Position numbers and translations under genes: made by a program
Shown here: one piece after another, positions 47,216 through 56,963 of the stretch
Layout of the letters: every line of letters begins with the position of its first letter
Position numbering within the stretch: position 1 is the stretch's first letter
DNA from: Streptococcus ruminicola
GTDB lineage: Bacteria > Bacillota > Bacilli > Lactobacillales > Streptococcaceae
Length of the DNA: 64,000 bases
Assembly (NCBI RefSeq): GCF_011387195.1
Contig: NZ_CP046919.1
Coordinates: forward strand, 1,302,001-1,366,000
Reading direction: 5' to 3'
Notes under the pieces: generated by a model
Told to the model about the DNA's origin: nothing
What the model saw: only the letters and a program-made list of their open reading frames with translations
The model's database searches: none

Positions 47216-47470
47216 CAATCAGAAAGTAGCAAGGATTTGCTTACAGGGAGCTCGTGGTTACTGTGAACGAGTAGCAGGTGGTTGTGAAATTGGGCTGATG
47301 GTATATTGTTGAAGATAAGAAATATTTTTCAGGTAGGCACCCCTTATCGTGCAGCTCCTTGTTAGAGGAGATAGAGATGGCGGATTATAGTATTTCCGTT
47401 AAGTTGAGGTGGCACCGCGCTATACATTAGACGTCCTCGCACAGAAGTTTTTTCTGTGTGAGGTTTTTTG
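47216..47470 (+). ncRNA. T-box riboswitch 1 of the trp operon (tRNA-Trp)
   Basis: Leader of about 255 nt with stem I region (47216-47330) and the conserved core GAGGTGGCACCGCG (47406-47419). The intrinsic terminator is CCTCGCACAGAA / TTCTGTGTGAGG plus a T run (47435-47470). TGG triplets occur in the stem I region but I could not place the specifier loop. Tryptophan specificity follows from the operon. Confidence 0.92.
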
Positions 47471-47688
47471 TTTAGTGAATTAAGTGGAAGTGAAAAAGAT
47501 TTCAAGATACAAGTGAGATAAACACTAGTTGTCAGTGGTAAGTCTCAGGGTAGGCACCCCTTATCGTGCAGCTCCTTGTTAGAGGAGATAGAGATGACGG
47601 AGTATATATTTCCGTTAAATTGAGGTGGCACCGCGCTATCATTAGACGCCCTCACACAGAAGGTTTTTTCTGTGTGGGGATTTTTTGT
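47471..47688 (+). ncRNA. T-box riboswitch 2 of the trp operon, shortened stem I
   Basis: Repeats the 3' half of T-box 1 from TAGGCACCCCTTATCGTGCA (47551 against 47334). It has its own core GAGGTGGCACCGCG at about 47622 and its own terminator (47649-47688, CACACAGAA / TTCTGTGTG with a T run). Only about 80 nt separate terminator 1 from the repeated part, against about 115 nt in copy 1, so stem I is reduced or altered. Confidence 0.85.
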
Positions 47689-47706
47689 TTAAAAAGGGAG
47701 GAAATC

Positions 47707-47745
47707 ATGAAAAGAAGAGATAAAGGCTGGCAAATCAGCGACTAG
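47707..47745 (+). CDS. Tiny ORF with one Trp codon, between the T-boxes and trpE
   Basis: ATG 47707 to TAG 47745 encodes MKRRDKGWQISD (12 residues) behind a strong Shine-Dalgarno AAGGGAGGAAATC. The Trp codon is the eighth. Position and size recall trp leader peptides. However, no alternative terminator follows it, so attenuation by ribosome stalling is doubtful; it might couple ribosome loading or mRNA stability to Trp supply. Conservation is untested. Confidence 0.5.
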   Translation: MKRRDKGWQISD

Positions 47746-47791
47746 AATTTACAAAAAATACAATTAAAACTTCATGTAGAGAGGACATGAC

Positions 47792-49147
47792 ATGCGAAAA
47801 ATTCTAACTGCTGATACCTTAACACCTATTCTTGCTTATATGCGAGTTCAGGGCGAGCATAAGGTTATTCTTGAATCAATTCCACGAGAAAAAGAGAACG
47901 CTCGTTTTTCAATTGTGGCTTACAACCCGGTCTTTGAAATCAAATATGAAAATGGTCAACTGACAGAAAATGGTCAAGTTATTGCTGGTGACCCGCTTGA
48001 CTACCTCAATCAAGTAACAGTCAAAGGAGCTAGTAGTGATTTGCCATTTGGTGGCGGCGCAATTGGTTTTGTCGGTTATGACATGATTGGGCTTTATGAA
48101 AATATTGGTGAGATTCCAGAAGATACTATTGGAACGCCGGATATGCATTTCTTTGTTTACGAGTCTTATCTAATTTTTGACCACAAGACTGAAAAAGTCT
48201 ACGTGGTAGAAGATAATATTTACAGTAAACGTGATAATGATGCAACGCGCCAAGCACTTGGTAAGGTAGTGAAAGATTTGCAGACGCAAGCGCCAAACGA
48301 ATTTTCACCACAGGAATTGCATTCTCTTGAGTTTAAACACCACATTGAAAAAGAAAAATTTGAAAGCATGGTTGATACAGCCAAACAATTGATTCGACAA
48401 GGGGATATGTTCCAATGTGTGTTGAGTCAACGTTTTTCAAGCCCATTTGCTGGTGATCCACTTGATTATTATCGTAATTTGCGCGTGACTAATCCATCAA
48501 ATTATCTTTATTTCTATGATTTTGGTGACTATCAGATTATTGGCGCAAGTCCTGAAAGTTTGGTTTCTGTGAAAAATGGTGAAGTGACAACGAATCCAAT
48601 TGCAGGAACTCGTCCAAGAGGTTGTGATGAAGCTGAAGATGCTGCGCTAGCCAAAGACTTGCAAGCTGATATCAAAGAAACAGCTGAACATCGTATGTTA
48701 GTTGATTTAGGACGAAATGATATTGGAAGAATTTCTCAAAATGGTACGGTCAAGGTAACTAAGTACATGGAAGTAGAATATTTCCGCTATGTCATGCATT
48801 TAACCAGCGTGGTGAAGGGGCAGTTGCTAGCAGATGTGCAGAGTATTGATGCTTTGAAAACAACATTGCCAGCTGGTACAGTCTCTGGCGCACCAAAAAT
48901 TCGTGCGATGAAACGTATCTATGAATTAGAACGTGAAAAACGCGGCGTCTACGCTGGTGCAATTGGTTATCTTTCGGCAACTGGAGATATGGATTTTGCC
49001 ATTGCCATTCGCACGATGATTCTCAAAAATCAAAAAGCTTATGTTCAAGCAGGAGCAGGTATTGTTTACGACAGTGTACCAGAAAACGAATTTTACGAAA
49101 CCATCAATAAAGCCAAAGGCATGACACGGATAGGGGATAGCAAATGA
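47792..49147 (+). CDS. trpE: Anthranilate synthase component I
   Basis: 451 residues. The N-terminal feedback-binding motif VILESIPREKENARFS marks tryptophan inhibition. Chorismate-site motifs follow: QCVLSQRFSSPF near 205, IAGTRPRG near 270, and PAGTVSGAPKIRAMK near 360. With TrpG it converts chorismate and glutamine-derived ammonia to anthranilate. First gene of trpEGDCFBA. RBS AGAGGA; the stop overlaps trpG (ATGA). Confidence 0.97.
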   Translation: MRKILTADTLTPILAYMRVQGEHKVILESIPREKENARFSIVAYNPVFEIKYENGQLTENGQVIAGDPLDYLNQVTVKGASSDLPFGGGAIGFVGYDMIGLYENIGEIPEDTIGTPDMHFFVYESYLIFDHKTEKVYVVEDNIYSKRDNDATRQALGKVVKDLQTQAPNEFSPQELHSLEFKHHIEKEKFESMVDTAKQLIRQGDMFQCVLSQRFSSPFAGDPLDYYRNLRVTNPSNYLYFYDFGDYQIIGASPESLVSVKNGEVTTNPIAGTRPRGCDEAEDAALAKDLQADIKETAEHRMLVDLGRNDIGRISQNGTVKVTKYMEVEYFRYVMHLTSVVKGQLLADVQSIDALKTTLPAGTVSGAPKIRAMKRIYELEREKRGVYAGAIGYLSATGDMDFAIAIRTMILKNQKAYVQAGAGIVYDSVPENEFYETINKAKGMTRIGDSK

Positions 49148-49713
49148 TTTTATTAATTGATAATTACGATTCTTTTACCTATAACCTAGCGCAATACCTT
49201 GGGACTTTTGCCGAAGTTAAGGTCTTGCGAAATGATGCTGACGCATTAGAAAAAGCAGCCAAAGAAGCATCTGCTATTGTTTTATCACCGGGTCCAGGTT
49301 GGCCGGCTGACGCTGGAAAAATGGAAGAGGTGATTCAAACTTTTGCTGGTAAAAAGCCAATGCTAGGAATTTGTCTGGGGCATCAAGCGATTGCTGAAAG
49401 TTTTGGTGGCAAGCTTGGTTTAGCTAAAAATGTCATGCACGGCAAGCAAAGTGATATTGATGTTCTCAGCCAATCACCTATTTTTGCTGGGCTTGCCAAA
49501 AATATGCCAATTATGCGTTATCACTCAATTGTGGTGACAGACATGCCAGATGATTTTGAGGTAACTGCAAAAACGACTGATGATCAAGAAATCATGGCTA
49601 TCCAGCATAAACAGTTACCGATTTATGGCCTTCAATTTCACCCAGAAAGTATTGGGTCACCAGATGGGCTTAAAATGATTGAAAACTTTGTACGATTAGT
49701 TGTTGAAAAGTAA
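49144..49713 (+). CDS. trpG: Anthranilate synthase component II (glutamine amidotransferase)
   Basis: 189 residues. Class I amidotransferase with the nucleophile Cys in GICLGHQAIAE near 79 and the His-Glu pair in LQFHPESIGS near 168. Supplies ammonia to TrpE. It may also serve folate synthesis (PabA role), since none is seen elsewhere in the window. Starts within the trpE stop. Confidence 0.96.
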   Translation: MILLIDNYDSFTYNLAQYLGTFAEVKVLRNDADALEKAAKEASAIVLSPGPGWPADAGKMEEVIQTFAGKKPMLGICLGHQAIAESFGGKLGLAKNVMHGKQSDIDVLSQSPIFAGLAKNMPIMRYHSIVVTDMPDDFEVTAKTTDDQEIMAIQHKQLPIYGLQFHPESIGSPDGLKMIENFVRLVVEK

Positions 49714-49728
49714 AGCGAGGGATGGACA

Positions 49729-50733
49729 ATGAAAGAACTCTTTAACCAAATTGCAAATAAGGAAGATTTATCAGAAGAACAAGTTGAAAGTTTATTTGAT
49801 AGTATCTTAAATAACTCGATTTCAGAAAGTGAGATTGCTGCCTTTTTGATGGGACTCAAAGTGAAAGGTGAAACACCTTCTGAGATTACTGGTATTGTAC
49901 GAGCTCTTAAGAGTCACGCTGTCGATTTACCACAGGATTTTGGGGATGCTATGTGTAACTGCGGAACAGGAGGTGACCAGTCTTATAGCTTTAACATTTC
50001 AACAACAGCTTGCTTTATTTTAGCAGCAGGTGGTATTCGTATTGCCAAAGGTGGTAATCGTTCGGTGTCATCAAAATCAGGTTCTGCTGATGTTCTTGAA
50101 GCTTTGGGCATTAATATTGCTGCTTCACCAGCAACATTATCAAAAGCTCTTGATGAAGTTGGACTTGCTTTTATCTTTGCGCAAACCATGCACCCAGCCA
50201 TGCGTTTTATTGGTCCCGCACGTAAAACACTTGGGATTCCAACTATTATGAATATCGTTGGTCCTTTGGCAAATCCGCTTGACCTTGAAACGCAGTTGAT
50301 GGGCTTGTATCGGGCAGACCTCCAAGAAACAGCAGCGCAAGTCATGCAAAAACTCGGACGCAAACGTGCCATTATTGTCACAGGTCCAAATAACATGGAT
50401 GAAGCAGCGCTTTACGGCAAAAATACTTATACATTGTTAGAAGACGGTCAAATCACTCAACACAGCTTTACTTACAAAGACCTTGGTATGCCAAGAGTTG
50501 AGTTAGATGACATTGTTGGCGGAGATGCTAAGCAAAATGCAGATATTTTAGTCAGCGTTCTTGAAAATCAGGCTAGCCCTTATCTTGAAACAACCGTGCT
50601 AAATGCTGGTCTTGGCTTTTATGCTAACGGTAAAGTTGATAGTCTAGCAGAAGGGATTGACCTTGCTCGTCAATTAATCGCGGATGGTTCTGCTCTTGCT
50701 AAACTACACCAATTGCAAGAGGTACAAGTATGA
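49729..50733 (+). CDS. trpD: Anthranilate phosphoribosyltransferase
   Basis: 334 residues. PRPP-binding glycine loop CGTGGDQSYSFNIST near 80 and KGGNRSVSSKSGSADVLEAL near 107. The position usually read as KHGN in this family is KGGN here. It transfers phosphoribose to anthranilate. The stop overlaps trpC by 4 bp. Confidence 0.96.
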   Translation: MKELFNQIANKEDLSEEQVESLFDSILNNSISESEIAAFLMGLKVKGETPSEITGIVRALKSHAVDLPQDFGDAMCNCGTGGDQSYSFNISTTACFILAAGGIRIAKGGNRSVSSKSGSADVLEALGINIAASPATLSKALDEVGLAFIFAQTMHPAMRFIGPARKTLGIPTIMNIVGPLANPLDLETQLMGLYRADLQETAAQVMQKLGRKRAIIVTGPNNMDEAALYGKNTYTLLEDGQITQHSFTYKDLGMPRVELDDIVGGDAKQNADILVSVLENQASPYLETTVLNAGLGFYANGKVDSLAEGIDLARQLIADGSALAKLHQLQEVQV

Positions 50734-51497
50734 GTAAAGAATTTTTACCAACCATTTTAAAGCAAAAAGAAAAAGAAGTTGCCTCTCTAGAACTTGAGCC
50801 ACTGCAACCTCTTCGCGAGACTTATAAGCTCTACGATTACCTTAAAAATAATGCGAATAAGCTGCAAATTATCGCTGAGGTAAAAAAAGCCAGTCCCAGT
50901 CTTGGTGACATTAATCTCGAAGTTGATATTGTTAAGCAAGCCAAAATTTACCAAGATAGCGGTGCTGTGATGATTTCTGTTTTGACAGACCCTTTCTTTT
51001 TCAAGGGGGACATTGATTATCTTCGTCAGATTTCAAATCAAGTAAAAATTCCAACCTTGGCAAAAGATTTTATCATCGATGAAAAACAGATTATTCGTAG
51101 TCGAAATGCAGGAGCAACTGTTATTTTACTGATTGTGGCAGCTCTTTCTGAGACGCGTTTAAAAGAACTTTACGATTTCGCAACTGGCCTTGGCCTAGAA
51201 GTTTTGCTTGAAACGCATAACTTAGCAGAGTTGGAAGTGGCTCATCGCATTGGTGCTAAGATTATCGGAGTTAACAATCGTAACTTGGTGACCTTTGAAA
51301 CGGATATCAATACAAGCTTGGAGCTATCAACATATTTTAAAGAAGGTCCAGTTTATATTTCAGAGTCAGCTATTTTTACTAAAGAAGATGCTGAGCTCGT
51401 TGCTCCATTTTTCAATGGTATTTTAGTTGGTACGGCTTTAATGACTGCTGAAAATGTAGCCGAGAAAGTGAAGGAGTTGCAAATTGACAAAGGTTAA
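50730..51497 (+). CDS. trpC: Indole-3-glycerol-phosphate synthase
   Basis: 255 residues, a monofunctional TIM barrel with [14 protein letters not shown] near 48, LAKDFIID near 110, GVNNRNL near 180 and ESAIFTKED near 210. Closes the ring to indole-glycerol phosphate. Separate from trpF, unlike the enteric fusion. Confidence 0.96.
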   Translation: MSKEFLPTILKQKEKEVASLELEPLQPLRETYKLYDYLKNNANKLQIIAEVKKASPSLGDINLEVDIVKQAKIYQDSGAVMISVLTDPFFFKGDIDYLRQISNQVKIPTLAKDFIIDEKQIIRSRNAGATVILLIVAALSETRLKELYDFATGLGLEVLLETHNLAELEVAHRIGAKIIGVNNRNLVTFETDINTSLELSTYFKEGPVYISESAIFTKEDAELVAPFFNGILVGTALMTAENVAEKVKELQIDKG

Positions 51498-52065
51498 AAT
51501 TTGCGGACTTTCAACCAAAGAAGCTGTTGAACAAGCGGTTAAAAGCGGAGCTGATTATATTGGTTTCGTCTTTGCCAAAAGTAAACGTCAAGTCGGCATA
51601 AAACAAGCTAGCCATTTAGCTCAGTTGATTCCAGAAACTGTCCAAAAAGTGGGTGTTTTTGTAAGTCCGACTCTCTTGGAACTTCAAGAAGCTATTAGCC
51701 AAGTACCTCTTGATTTGGTGCAAATTCATGGAGAATTTGCTGATGAGGACTTTGAAAAAATTGGAGTTCCAAGTATTCGTGCCATTCCTGTCCAAAAAAC
51801 ACTGGAAGAAATTCACACTAAAGCGGATTTTCTATTATTTGACGCCCCCCTAGCTGGTTCCGGAAAGACATTTGATTGGGAGCTGCTAAAGGATAAAAAA
51901 ATAGCGAAGCCATATTTTTTAGCAGGTGGATTGAGTGTCGATAATGTCGGACAAGCTATAACTTTCTTTCGACCCTACGCTGTTGATGTTTCTTCTGGTG
52001 TTGAGACGGATGGTAAAAAAGATTTATTGAAGATTATGAGATTTATAGAAAGTGTGAAAAAATGA
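51484..52065 (+). CDS. trpF: Phosphoribosylanthranilate isomerase
   Basis: 193 residues from a TTG start at 51484 (AAGGAG just upstream), overlapping the end of trpC by 14 nt. Motifs [12 protein letters not shown] at the N-terminus, QIHGEF near 80, and [11 protein letters not shown] near 141. No ATG lies near the conserved N-terminus, so TTG is the real start and probably tunes TrpF level. Confidence 0.95.
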   Translation: MTKVKICGLSTKEAVEQAVKSGADYIGFVFAKSKRQVGIKQASHLAQLIPETVQKVGVFVSPTLLELQEAISQVPLDLVQIHGEFADEDFEKIGVPSIRAIPVQKTLEEIHTKADFLLFDAPLAGSGKTFDWELLKDKKIAKPYFLAGGLSVDNVGQAITFFRPYAVDVSSGVETDGKKDLLKIMRFIESVKK

Positions 52066-53264
52066 GCTATAACCAACCAGATATTAATGGATTTTATGGA
52101 AAATTCGGTGGACAGTTTGTCCCTGAAACGCTGATGACTGCAGTTATTGAACTTGATAAAGCTTATCGCAAAGCAAAAGCTGACCCAAGCTTTCAAGAAG
52201 AACTCGATGAATTGCTTAAAAATTATGTTGGTCGTGAAACACCGCTATATTATGCAGAGCGCTTAACTAAGCATATCGGTGGTGCTAAGATTTACCTTAA
52301 ACGTGAAGACCTTAACCACACTGGTGCTCACAAAATCAACAACGCCCTTGGTCAAGTTCTCCTTGCAAAACGCATGGGTAAAAAGAAAATCATTGCCGAA
52401 ACTGGTGCTGGTCAACACGGTGTGGCAACAGCTACAGCAGCTGCACTTTTTGACATGGAATGTACTATTTACATGGGTGAAGAAGATGTCAAACGTCAAG
52501 CCCTCAATGTTTTTCGTATGGAGCTGCTCGGTGCTAAAGTACACGCTGTCACAGATGGTTCACGTGTTTTGAAAGACGCTGTTAATGCAGCTCTTCGCGC
52601 GTGGGTAGCAAATATCGAAGATACTCACTATATTATGGGGTCAGCACTTGGACCTGCACCATTTCCTGAAATCGTACGTGACTTTCAATCAGTTATTGGT
52701 AAAGAAGCCAAAAAACAATATGCTGAAATTTCTGGTGGAAAGCTACCTGATGCGGTTCTAGCATGTATCGGTGGCGGCTCAAATGCAATTGGTCTTTTTT
52801 ATCCATTTGTCGAAGATGAATCTGTCGCACTTTACGGTGCTGAAGCAGCAGGACATGGTCTTGATACTGAAGAGCACGCAGCAACTTTTGCCAAAGGTCG
52901 TCCAGGCATTTTGCATGGAGCTTTGATGAATGTTCTCCAAGACCGCCATGGACAAATTATGGAAGCATTCTCTATTTCAGCTGGTCTTGATTATCCTGGG
53001 GTTGGTCCTGAACACTGTCACTTCAAAGATATTGGACGTGCAACATATGATTCGATTACAGACGATGAAGCACTTGAAGCTTTCATGCTTTTGTCGCGAC
53101 TTGAAGGGATTATCCCAGCGCTTGAATCAAGTCACGCTGTTGCGCTTACCCAAAAAGTTGCTAAGGAGCTTGGGCCAGACAAATCAATTATCGTTTGTCT
53201 ATCAGGACGCGGAGATAAGGATGTTGTTCAAGTAAAAGAACGTTTGGAAGCAGAAGGGAAGTAA
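52062..53264 (+). CDS. trpB: Tryptophan synthase beta subunit
   Basis: 400 residues. PLP-lysine motif [20 protein letters not shown] near 85 (HKxN), [13 protein letters not shown] near 115, and phosphate cup [10 protein letters not shown] near 233. Joins indole and serine. Standard TrpB1 type that pairs with TrpA. ATGA overlap with trpF. Confidence 0.97.
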   Translation: MSYNQPDINGFYGKFGGQFVPETLMTAVIELDKAYRKAKADPSFQEELDELLKNYVGRETPLYYAERLTKHIGGAKIYLKREDLNHTGAHKINNALGQVLLAKRMGKKKIIAETGAGQHGVATATAAALFDMECTIYMGEEDVKRQALNVFRMELLGAKVHAVTDGSRVLKDAVNAALRAWVANIEDTHYIMGSALGPAPFPEIVRDFQSVIGKEAKKQYAEISGGKLPDAVLACIGGGSNAIGLFYPFVEDESVALYGAEAAGHGLDTEEHAATFAKGRPGILHGALMNVLQDRHGQIMEAFSISAGLDYPGVGPEHCHFKDIGRATYDSITDDEALEAFMLLSRLEGIIPALESSHAVALTQKVAKELGPDKSIIVCLSGRGDKDVVQVKERLEAEGK

Positions 53265-53267
53265 ACG

Positions 53268-54050
53268 ATGACTAAGACACTTACAAAACATCTTCAAGAG
53301 ATTAAAGCTAGCGGCAAAGGAATTTTTGTTCCTTACATTATGGCAGGTGACCATGACAAAGCTTTAGACGGTTTATTTGATACCATTACTTTTTTGGAAA
53401 ATAGCGGAGCTTCTGCCATTGAAGTAGGGATTCCATGGTCTGATCCCGTCGCTGATGGCCCAGTTATTGAATTAGCTGGTCAACGAAGTCTTGCTAAAGG
53501 CGTTAATTTGACTGCGATTGTTGAAAAATTACAAGAACAAACAGTCGAAGTGCCTTTGGTCATTATGACTTACATCAATCCTGTTTACCAATACGGCATT
53601 GAAAAATTTGTTAAAGATTTGGCCAATACCTCTGTTAAAGGTTTGATTATTCCTGACTTGCCACATGAGCATGAAAATCTTATCAAGCCATACCTTGATA
53701 ATACAGATATTGCCCTTGTTCCACTGGTTAGCTTGACTACTGGCATCGAACGCCAAAAGACTTTGTGTCAAAATGCTGAAGGTTTCATCTATGCGGTTGC
53801 TATCAACGGTGTTACAGGTAAAACTGGTAATTACCGAGATGATTTGGATAAACATTTGGCAAATCTTGAAGCTGTTGCTGACATTCCAGTATTAACAGGA
53901 TTTGGAGTGTCAACAAAAGCTGATATCGAGCGTTTTAATAAGGTGTCAGATGGCGTCATTGTCGGAACTAAAATTGTTCGAGATTTACACGAAGGTAAAG
54001 CAGATGACGTCGCAGCATTTGTAACATATGGCTCAAATTATCAAAAATAA
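53268..54050 (+). CDS. trpA: Tryptophan synthase alpha subunit
   Basis: 260 residues, TIM barrel. Catalytic Glu in [18 protein letters not shown] near 49 and Asp in [10 protein letters not shown] near 127. Splits indole-glycerol phosphate to indole. Last gene of the operon. Confidence 0.97.
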   Translation: MTKTLTKHLQEIKASGKGIFVPYIMAGDHDKALDGLFDTITFLENSGASAIEVGIPWSDPVADGPVIELAGQRSLAKGVNLTAIVEKLQEQTVEVPLVIMTYINPVYQYGIEKFVKDLANTSVKGLIIPDLPHEHENLIKPYLDNTDIALVPLVSLTTGIERQKTLCQNAEGFIYAVAINGVTGKTGNYRDDLDKHLANLEAVADIPVLTGFGVSTKADIERFNKVSDGVIVGTKIVRDLHEGKADDVAAFVTYGSNYQK

Positions 54051-54053
54051 AAG

Positions 54054-54079
54054 AAAACCACTCAATGAGTGGTTTTTTG
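54054..54079. terminator. Bidirectional terminator between trpA and mntH
   Basis: AAAACCACT / AGTGGTTTTTT around CAATG, with T-rich sequence on both strands. Shared by the two convergent units. Confidence 0.88.
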
Positions 54080-54083
54080 GGGT

Positions 54084-55424
54084 TTAAAACAAATCAATAA
54101 TTAATTTTAAGTTTAAGACAGTTAAAATGATTGCTACTAAGTAGCCTAAAATAGAATTCCATTTGCTATTGACGAAGTCTCCCATAATCTTGCGATTTGA
54201 TGTGAAATACACCAAAGGGAAAATAGAGAAAGGAAGTGCAAGAGATAGGAAGACTTGCGAGTAAACAATTAATTGATCAAGGACACTTTCTTGACTACCG
54301 TAAAGAAGTGCGATAATCAAGACTGGAGCTAAGGCAACTAAGCGCGTGACTAGTCGGATTAACCATTGAGGTAATCTCAGTTTTAAGAAACCTTCCATAA
54401 CGATTTGCCCCGTTAGGGTTCCTGTGATGGTAGAATTCTGCCCGCTAGCTAATAAGGCGACAGCAAATAAGGTTGATAAAGCAGCGCTAGCAACTGTACC
54501 TGCAATGTTTGAATCTTGAAGGGCATCATACATTTGTGAAAAAGCGTTAATGTCATTTGCGTGTCCATAAAAGAGTGATGCTCCCAAGATAAGAAGAAGT
54601 GAGTTCACCACAAAAGCAACTGTTAGTTGAATATTAGAATCCCAAGTCATAAAACGAACCGCTTGTTTAATAGAAGATTGACTGGAATAATCAACTTTAC
54701 GTGTTTGTGAAATAGATGAGTGAAGATAGAGATTATGTGGCATTACGGTTGCACCAATAATCCCTAAAGCAAGTGTCAATTTACTATTAACACCACTTTG
54801 ATGCAAATCTATGATAGACGGCTGAGGAATATAGCCATGTAAAATACCTGAGAAACTTGGTTTTGATAACAAGACTAGATATAAGAAGATAATCAAAATC
54901 GTTGCAATCAAGGTTGAAACCAGAGCTTCAATTTTACGAAAGCCAAGCTTCATCAAGGATAAGAGAATAAAAACATCTAAGATAGTTATTAAAATGGAAA
55001 ATAGCAACGGCCATCCAAATAGTAAATGGAGCGCAATCCCAGATCCAATAACTTCTGCCAAATCAGTCGCCATCAAGGCTAATTCAATGACAACAAATAA
55101 AAAGTAACGTAACTTTTTTGGCAAATGAGCAGCAGTTGCTTGCGCTAAATCCTTTTGAGTCACAATACCTAGTTTTCCTGCCATCTGCTGCAATTGCATA
55201 GCAATTAAAGATGAGATTAAAACAACTGATAAAAGTAGATATTTATAAGTAGCTCCACCAACAACACTAGTAATCCAGTTACCTGGATCCATATAACCAA
55301 CAGCCACTAAAGCTCCTGGTCCGATAAAAGCTCGAAGTGTTTGCCAAAATGAGGCATTTTTTGGAACAGCAATACTTTGATTGACCTCGCTAAGTGATTT
55401 TTGAGAATTGACAGTAGTTTCCAA
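54084..55424 (-). CDS. mntH: Nramp-family manganese/divalent metal transporter
   Basis: 446 residues, eleven to twelve membrane helices. The metal-binding signature in helix 1 is VGYMDPGNW (DPGN) and in helix 6 MPHNLYLHS (MPH). Imports Mn(II) with protons. The start is TTG at 55424, needed to include the conserved N-terminal helix; AGAGGG lies upstream. The promoter carries a 21-bp perfect dyad that suggests a metal-responsive repressor. Confidence 0.95.
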   Translation of the reverse strand: METTVNSQKSLSEVNQSIAVPKNASFWQTLRAFIGPGALVAVGYMDPGNWITSVVGGATYKYLLLSVVLISSLIAMQLQQMAGKLGIVTQKDLAQATAAHLPKKLRYFLFVVIELALMATDLAEVIGSGIALHLLFGWPLLFSILITILDVFILLSLMKLGFRKIEALVSTLIATILIIFLYLVLLSKPSFSGILHGYIPQPSIIDLHQSGVNSKLTLALGIIGATVMPHNLYLHSSISQTRKVDYSSQSSIKQAVRFMTWDSNIQLTVAFVVNSLLLILGASLFYGHANDINAFSQMYDALQDSNIAGTVASAALSTLFAVALLASGQNSTITGTLTGQIVMEGFLKLRLPQWLIRLVTRLVALAPVLIIALLYGSQESVLDQLIVYSQVFLSLALPFSIFPLVYFTSNRKIMGDFVNSKWNSILGYLVAIILTVLNLKLIIDLF

Positions 55425-55461
55425 AGGCAGCCCTCTTTTCTAAAACTCTTATTCAAGGCCT

Positions 55462-55499
55462 ATTATAGCAGAAGAATTTTAAAAATAAAGTATTTTTAA
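55462..55499 (-). promoter_or_regulatory. mntH promoter with a 21-bp perfect dyad
   Basis: Minus-strand extended -10 TG-C-TATAAT (TATAAT at 55467-55462). The dyad TTAAAAATA-AAG-TATTTTTAA spans 55479-55499 over the -35 region. It differs from the SloR/ScaR sites I recall but has the size of a DtxR/MntR-family operator. Confidence 0.6.
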
Positions 55500-55517
55500 C
55501 TATATTTAATAAAAAAA

Positions 55518-56168
55518 TTAAGCGCACTTAAAAATTATAACTAAAAGATAGCCTAAAAATAGAAAAGGAACAAAGGGAATGCGTTTGTTTTTATCAAAAA
55601 GGCAATACAGAATTCCTACCAAAGAACCCAGTTCAACAATCCATAAAATGTTCTCCAAATCAAGAAAAAGACTCAAACTGGCTAGGTAGAAAAAATCACC
55701 GCTACCGATTTTTATGTCAAAAAGCTCAGCTATGATCCCAAGTAAAAGAAGAATAATACTTACCGTATTAAGAGGAAGAAAAAGGAGTAAAAAAGCACTG
55801 GGTAGTAACCAGATTAATAGGGGAAAGGACTGGTTTTTTAAATCATATAAACTAAGTGTCATGCTAAAGAAGAAAATAAAGAGACTAGATGGAGCTATGA
55901 TATCGTGGTAATAAAGAGCAGTTGCGAGCCCACAGACAAATTCAAAAATGCCATACCATAAAGGAATTTTACTTTTACAAAAATGGCAGCGAGAACGGTT
56001 AAAAATCTGAGAAAAAACTGGAATCATGTCCAGCGGTCTCAGCGGTTTGCCACAGGTATTACAATGACTAGCAGGAAATAAAATAGATTCCTTCGGAAAA
56101 CGATCAACAACTAATCCGATAAATGAAGCAAGCGATGCTCCAAGAAAAAAGAATAACAAAGTGTCCAT
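55518..56168 (-). CDS. pilD: Type IV prepilin peptidase of the competence pilus
   Basis: 216 residues, an A24 aspartyl protease with eight predicted membrane helices. N-terminal cytosolic zinc motif with two CxxC pairs (CNTCGKPLRPLDMIP, CHFCKSKIP). Catalytic Asp candidates are in SLYDLKNQSFPL near 107 and DIKIGSGDFFY near 150. It processes the ComGC-type pilins for DNA uptake and is called CclA or ComC in other streptococci. Directly preceded by a ComX-type box. Confidence 0.92.
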   Translation of the reverse strand: MDTLLFFFLGASLASFIGLVVDRFPKESILFPASHCNTCGKPLRPLDMIPVFSQIFNRSRCHFCKSKIPLWYGIFEFVCGLATALYYHDIIAPSSLFIFFFSMTLSLYDLKNQSFPLLIWLLPSAFLLLFLPLNTVSIILLLLGIIAELFDIKIGSGDFFYLASLSLFLDLENILWIVELGSLVGILYCLFDKNKRIPFVPFLFLGYLLVIIFKCA

Positions 56169-56175
56169 ACCTTAT

Positions 56176-56183
56176 TATTCGAA
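56176..56183 (-). promoter_or_regulatory. ComX (SigX) cin-box
   Basis: TTCGAATA on the minus strand, matching the streptococcal competence consensus TNCGAATA. It lies 7 nt before the pilD ATG, so the transcript would start at or next to the start codon. Confidence 0.75.
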
Positions 56184-56214
56184 AAAAATTTTTTAAAATT
56201 TGTGAGCATATTAC

Positions 56215-56243
56215 TTGCTACTTATTTAGAATTATTCTAAAAT
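56215..56243 (+). promoter_or_regulatory. dpr promoter with a perfect PerR box
   Basis: TTGCTA (56215-56220), 17 nt, TAAAAT (56238-56243). TTAGAATTATTCTAA (56226-56240) matches the Per box TTANAATNATTNTAA exactly and covers the spacer and -10, so PerR would block polymerase until peroxide stress. Confidence 0.9.
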
Positions 56244-56308
56244 AGAACTATAAAGAAAAGGAAATATTTCCTAAAACCATTGATTTTATTTTTTAGAGGA
56301 GGTCGCTT

Positions 56309-56833
56309 ATGACTCAAACAATGACTGAAACTATTTACGCATCTGTAACACATAACATTTCACAAAATACAAAAAACGCTAAAACAAAGGCTGTGCTTAA
56401 TCAAGCAGTAGCAGATCTTTCAAAAGCTGCTTCAATCGTTCACCAAATCCACTGGTACATGCGTGGTGCTGGATTCTTCTACCTTCACCCAAAAATGGAT
56501 GAATTGATGGACGGACTTAACGCTAACTTGGATGAAATCAGCGAACGTTTGATTACAATCGGAGGCGCACCATTCTCTACACTTAAAGAATTCGATGAAA
56601 ACTCTAAATTAGAAGAAACTGCTGGTTCATTCGATAAGACAATGGACGAAAATCTTGCTCGTTTGGTTGAAGTTTACACTTACCTTACAGCTCTTTACCA
56701 AGTTGGTCTTGATGTGACTGACGAAGAAGGAGATGCCCCATCAAATGACATCTTCACAGCAGCAAAATCTGATGCTGAAAAAACAATTTGGATGCTTCAA
56801 GCCGAACGCGGACAAGCTCCAGGACTTAAATAA
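56309..56833 (+). CDS. dpr: Dps-like peroxide resistance protein
   Basis: 174 residues of the Dps four-helix fold. Ferroxidase residues are in HQIHWYMRG near 48, [18 protein letters not shown] near 70, and matching histidine/aspartate pairs across the dimer interface. It forms a dodecamer that stores iron and consumes hydrogen peroxide, protecting catalase-negative streptococci. Strong AGGAGG RBS, high-expression codon use, single gene. PerR control is shown by the operator. Confidence 0.96.
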   Translation: MTQTMTETIYASVTHNISQNTKNAKTKAVLNQAVADLSKAASIVHQIHWYMRGAGFFYLHPKMDELMDGLNANLDEISERLITIGGAPFSTLKEFDENSKLEETAGSFDKTMDENLARLVEVYTYLTALYQVGLDVTDEEGDAPSNDIFTAAKSDAEKTIWMLQAERGQAPGLK

Positions 56834-56848
56834 TTAAGAAAAAACGTG

Positions 56849-56877
56849 ATAGTGGGCCGAAAGGTCCACTATTTTTT
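56849..56877 (+). terminator. dpr terminator
   Basis: ATAGTGGGCC-GAAA-GGTCCACTAT (one G-T) with a T run. Confidence 0.93.
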
Positions 56878-56927
56878 CATGAAAACAAATGAAAACGTAA
56901 AAATAAAGAAAACGATTGCATATCCTA

Positions 56928-56956
56928 TTGAAAAAGAGTCTTATTTTTGATAAAAT
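56928..56956 (+). promoter_or_regulatory. Promoter of yqgQ-glcK
   Basis: TTGAAA (56928-56933), 17 nt, TAAAAT (56951-56956) with extended -10 TGA. The yqgQ ATG is 7 nt further. Confidence 0.78.
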
Positions 56957-56963
56957 GCTTTGT

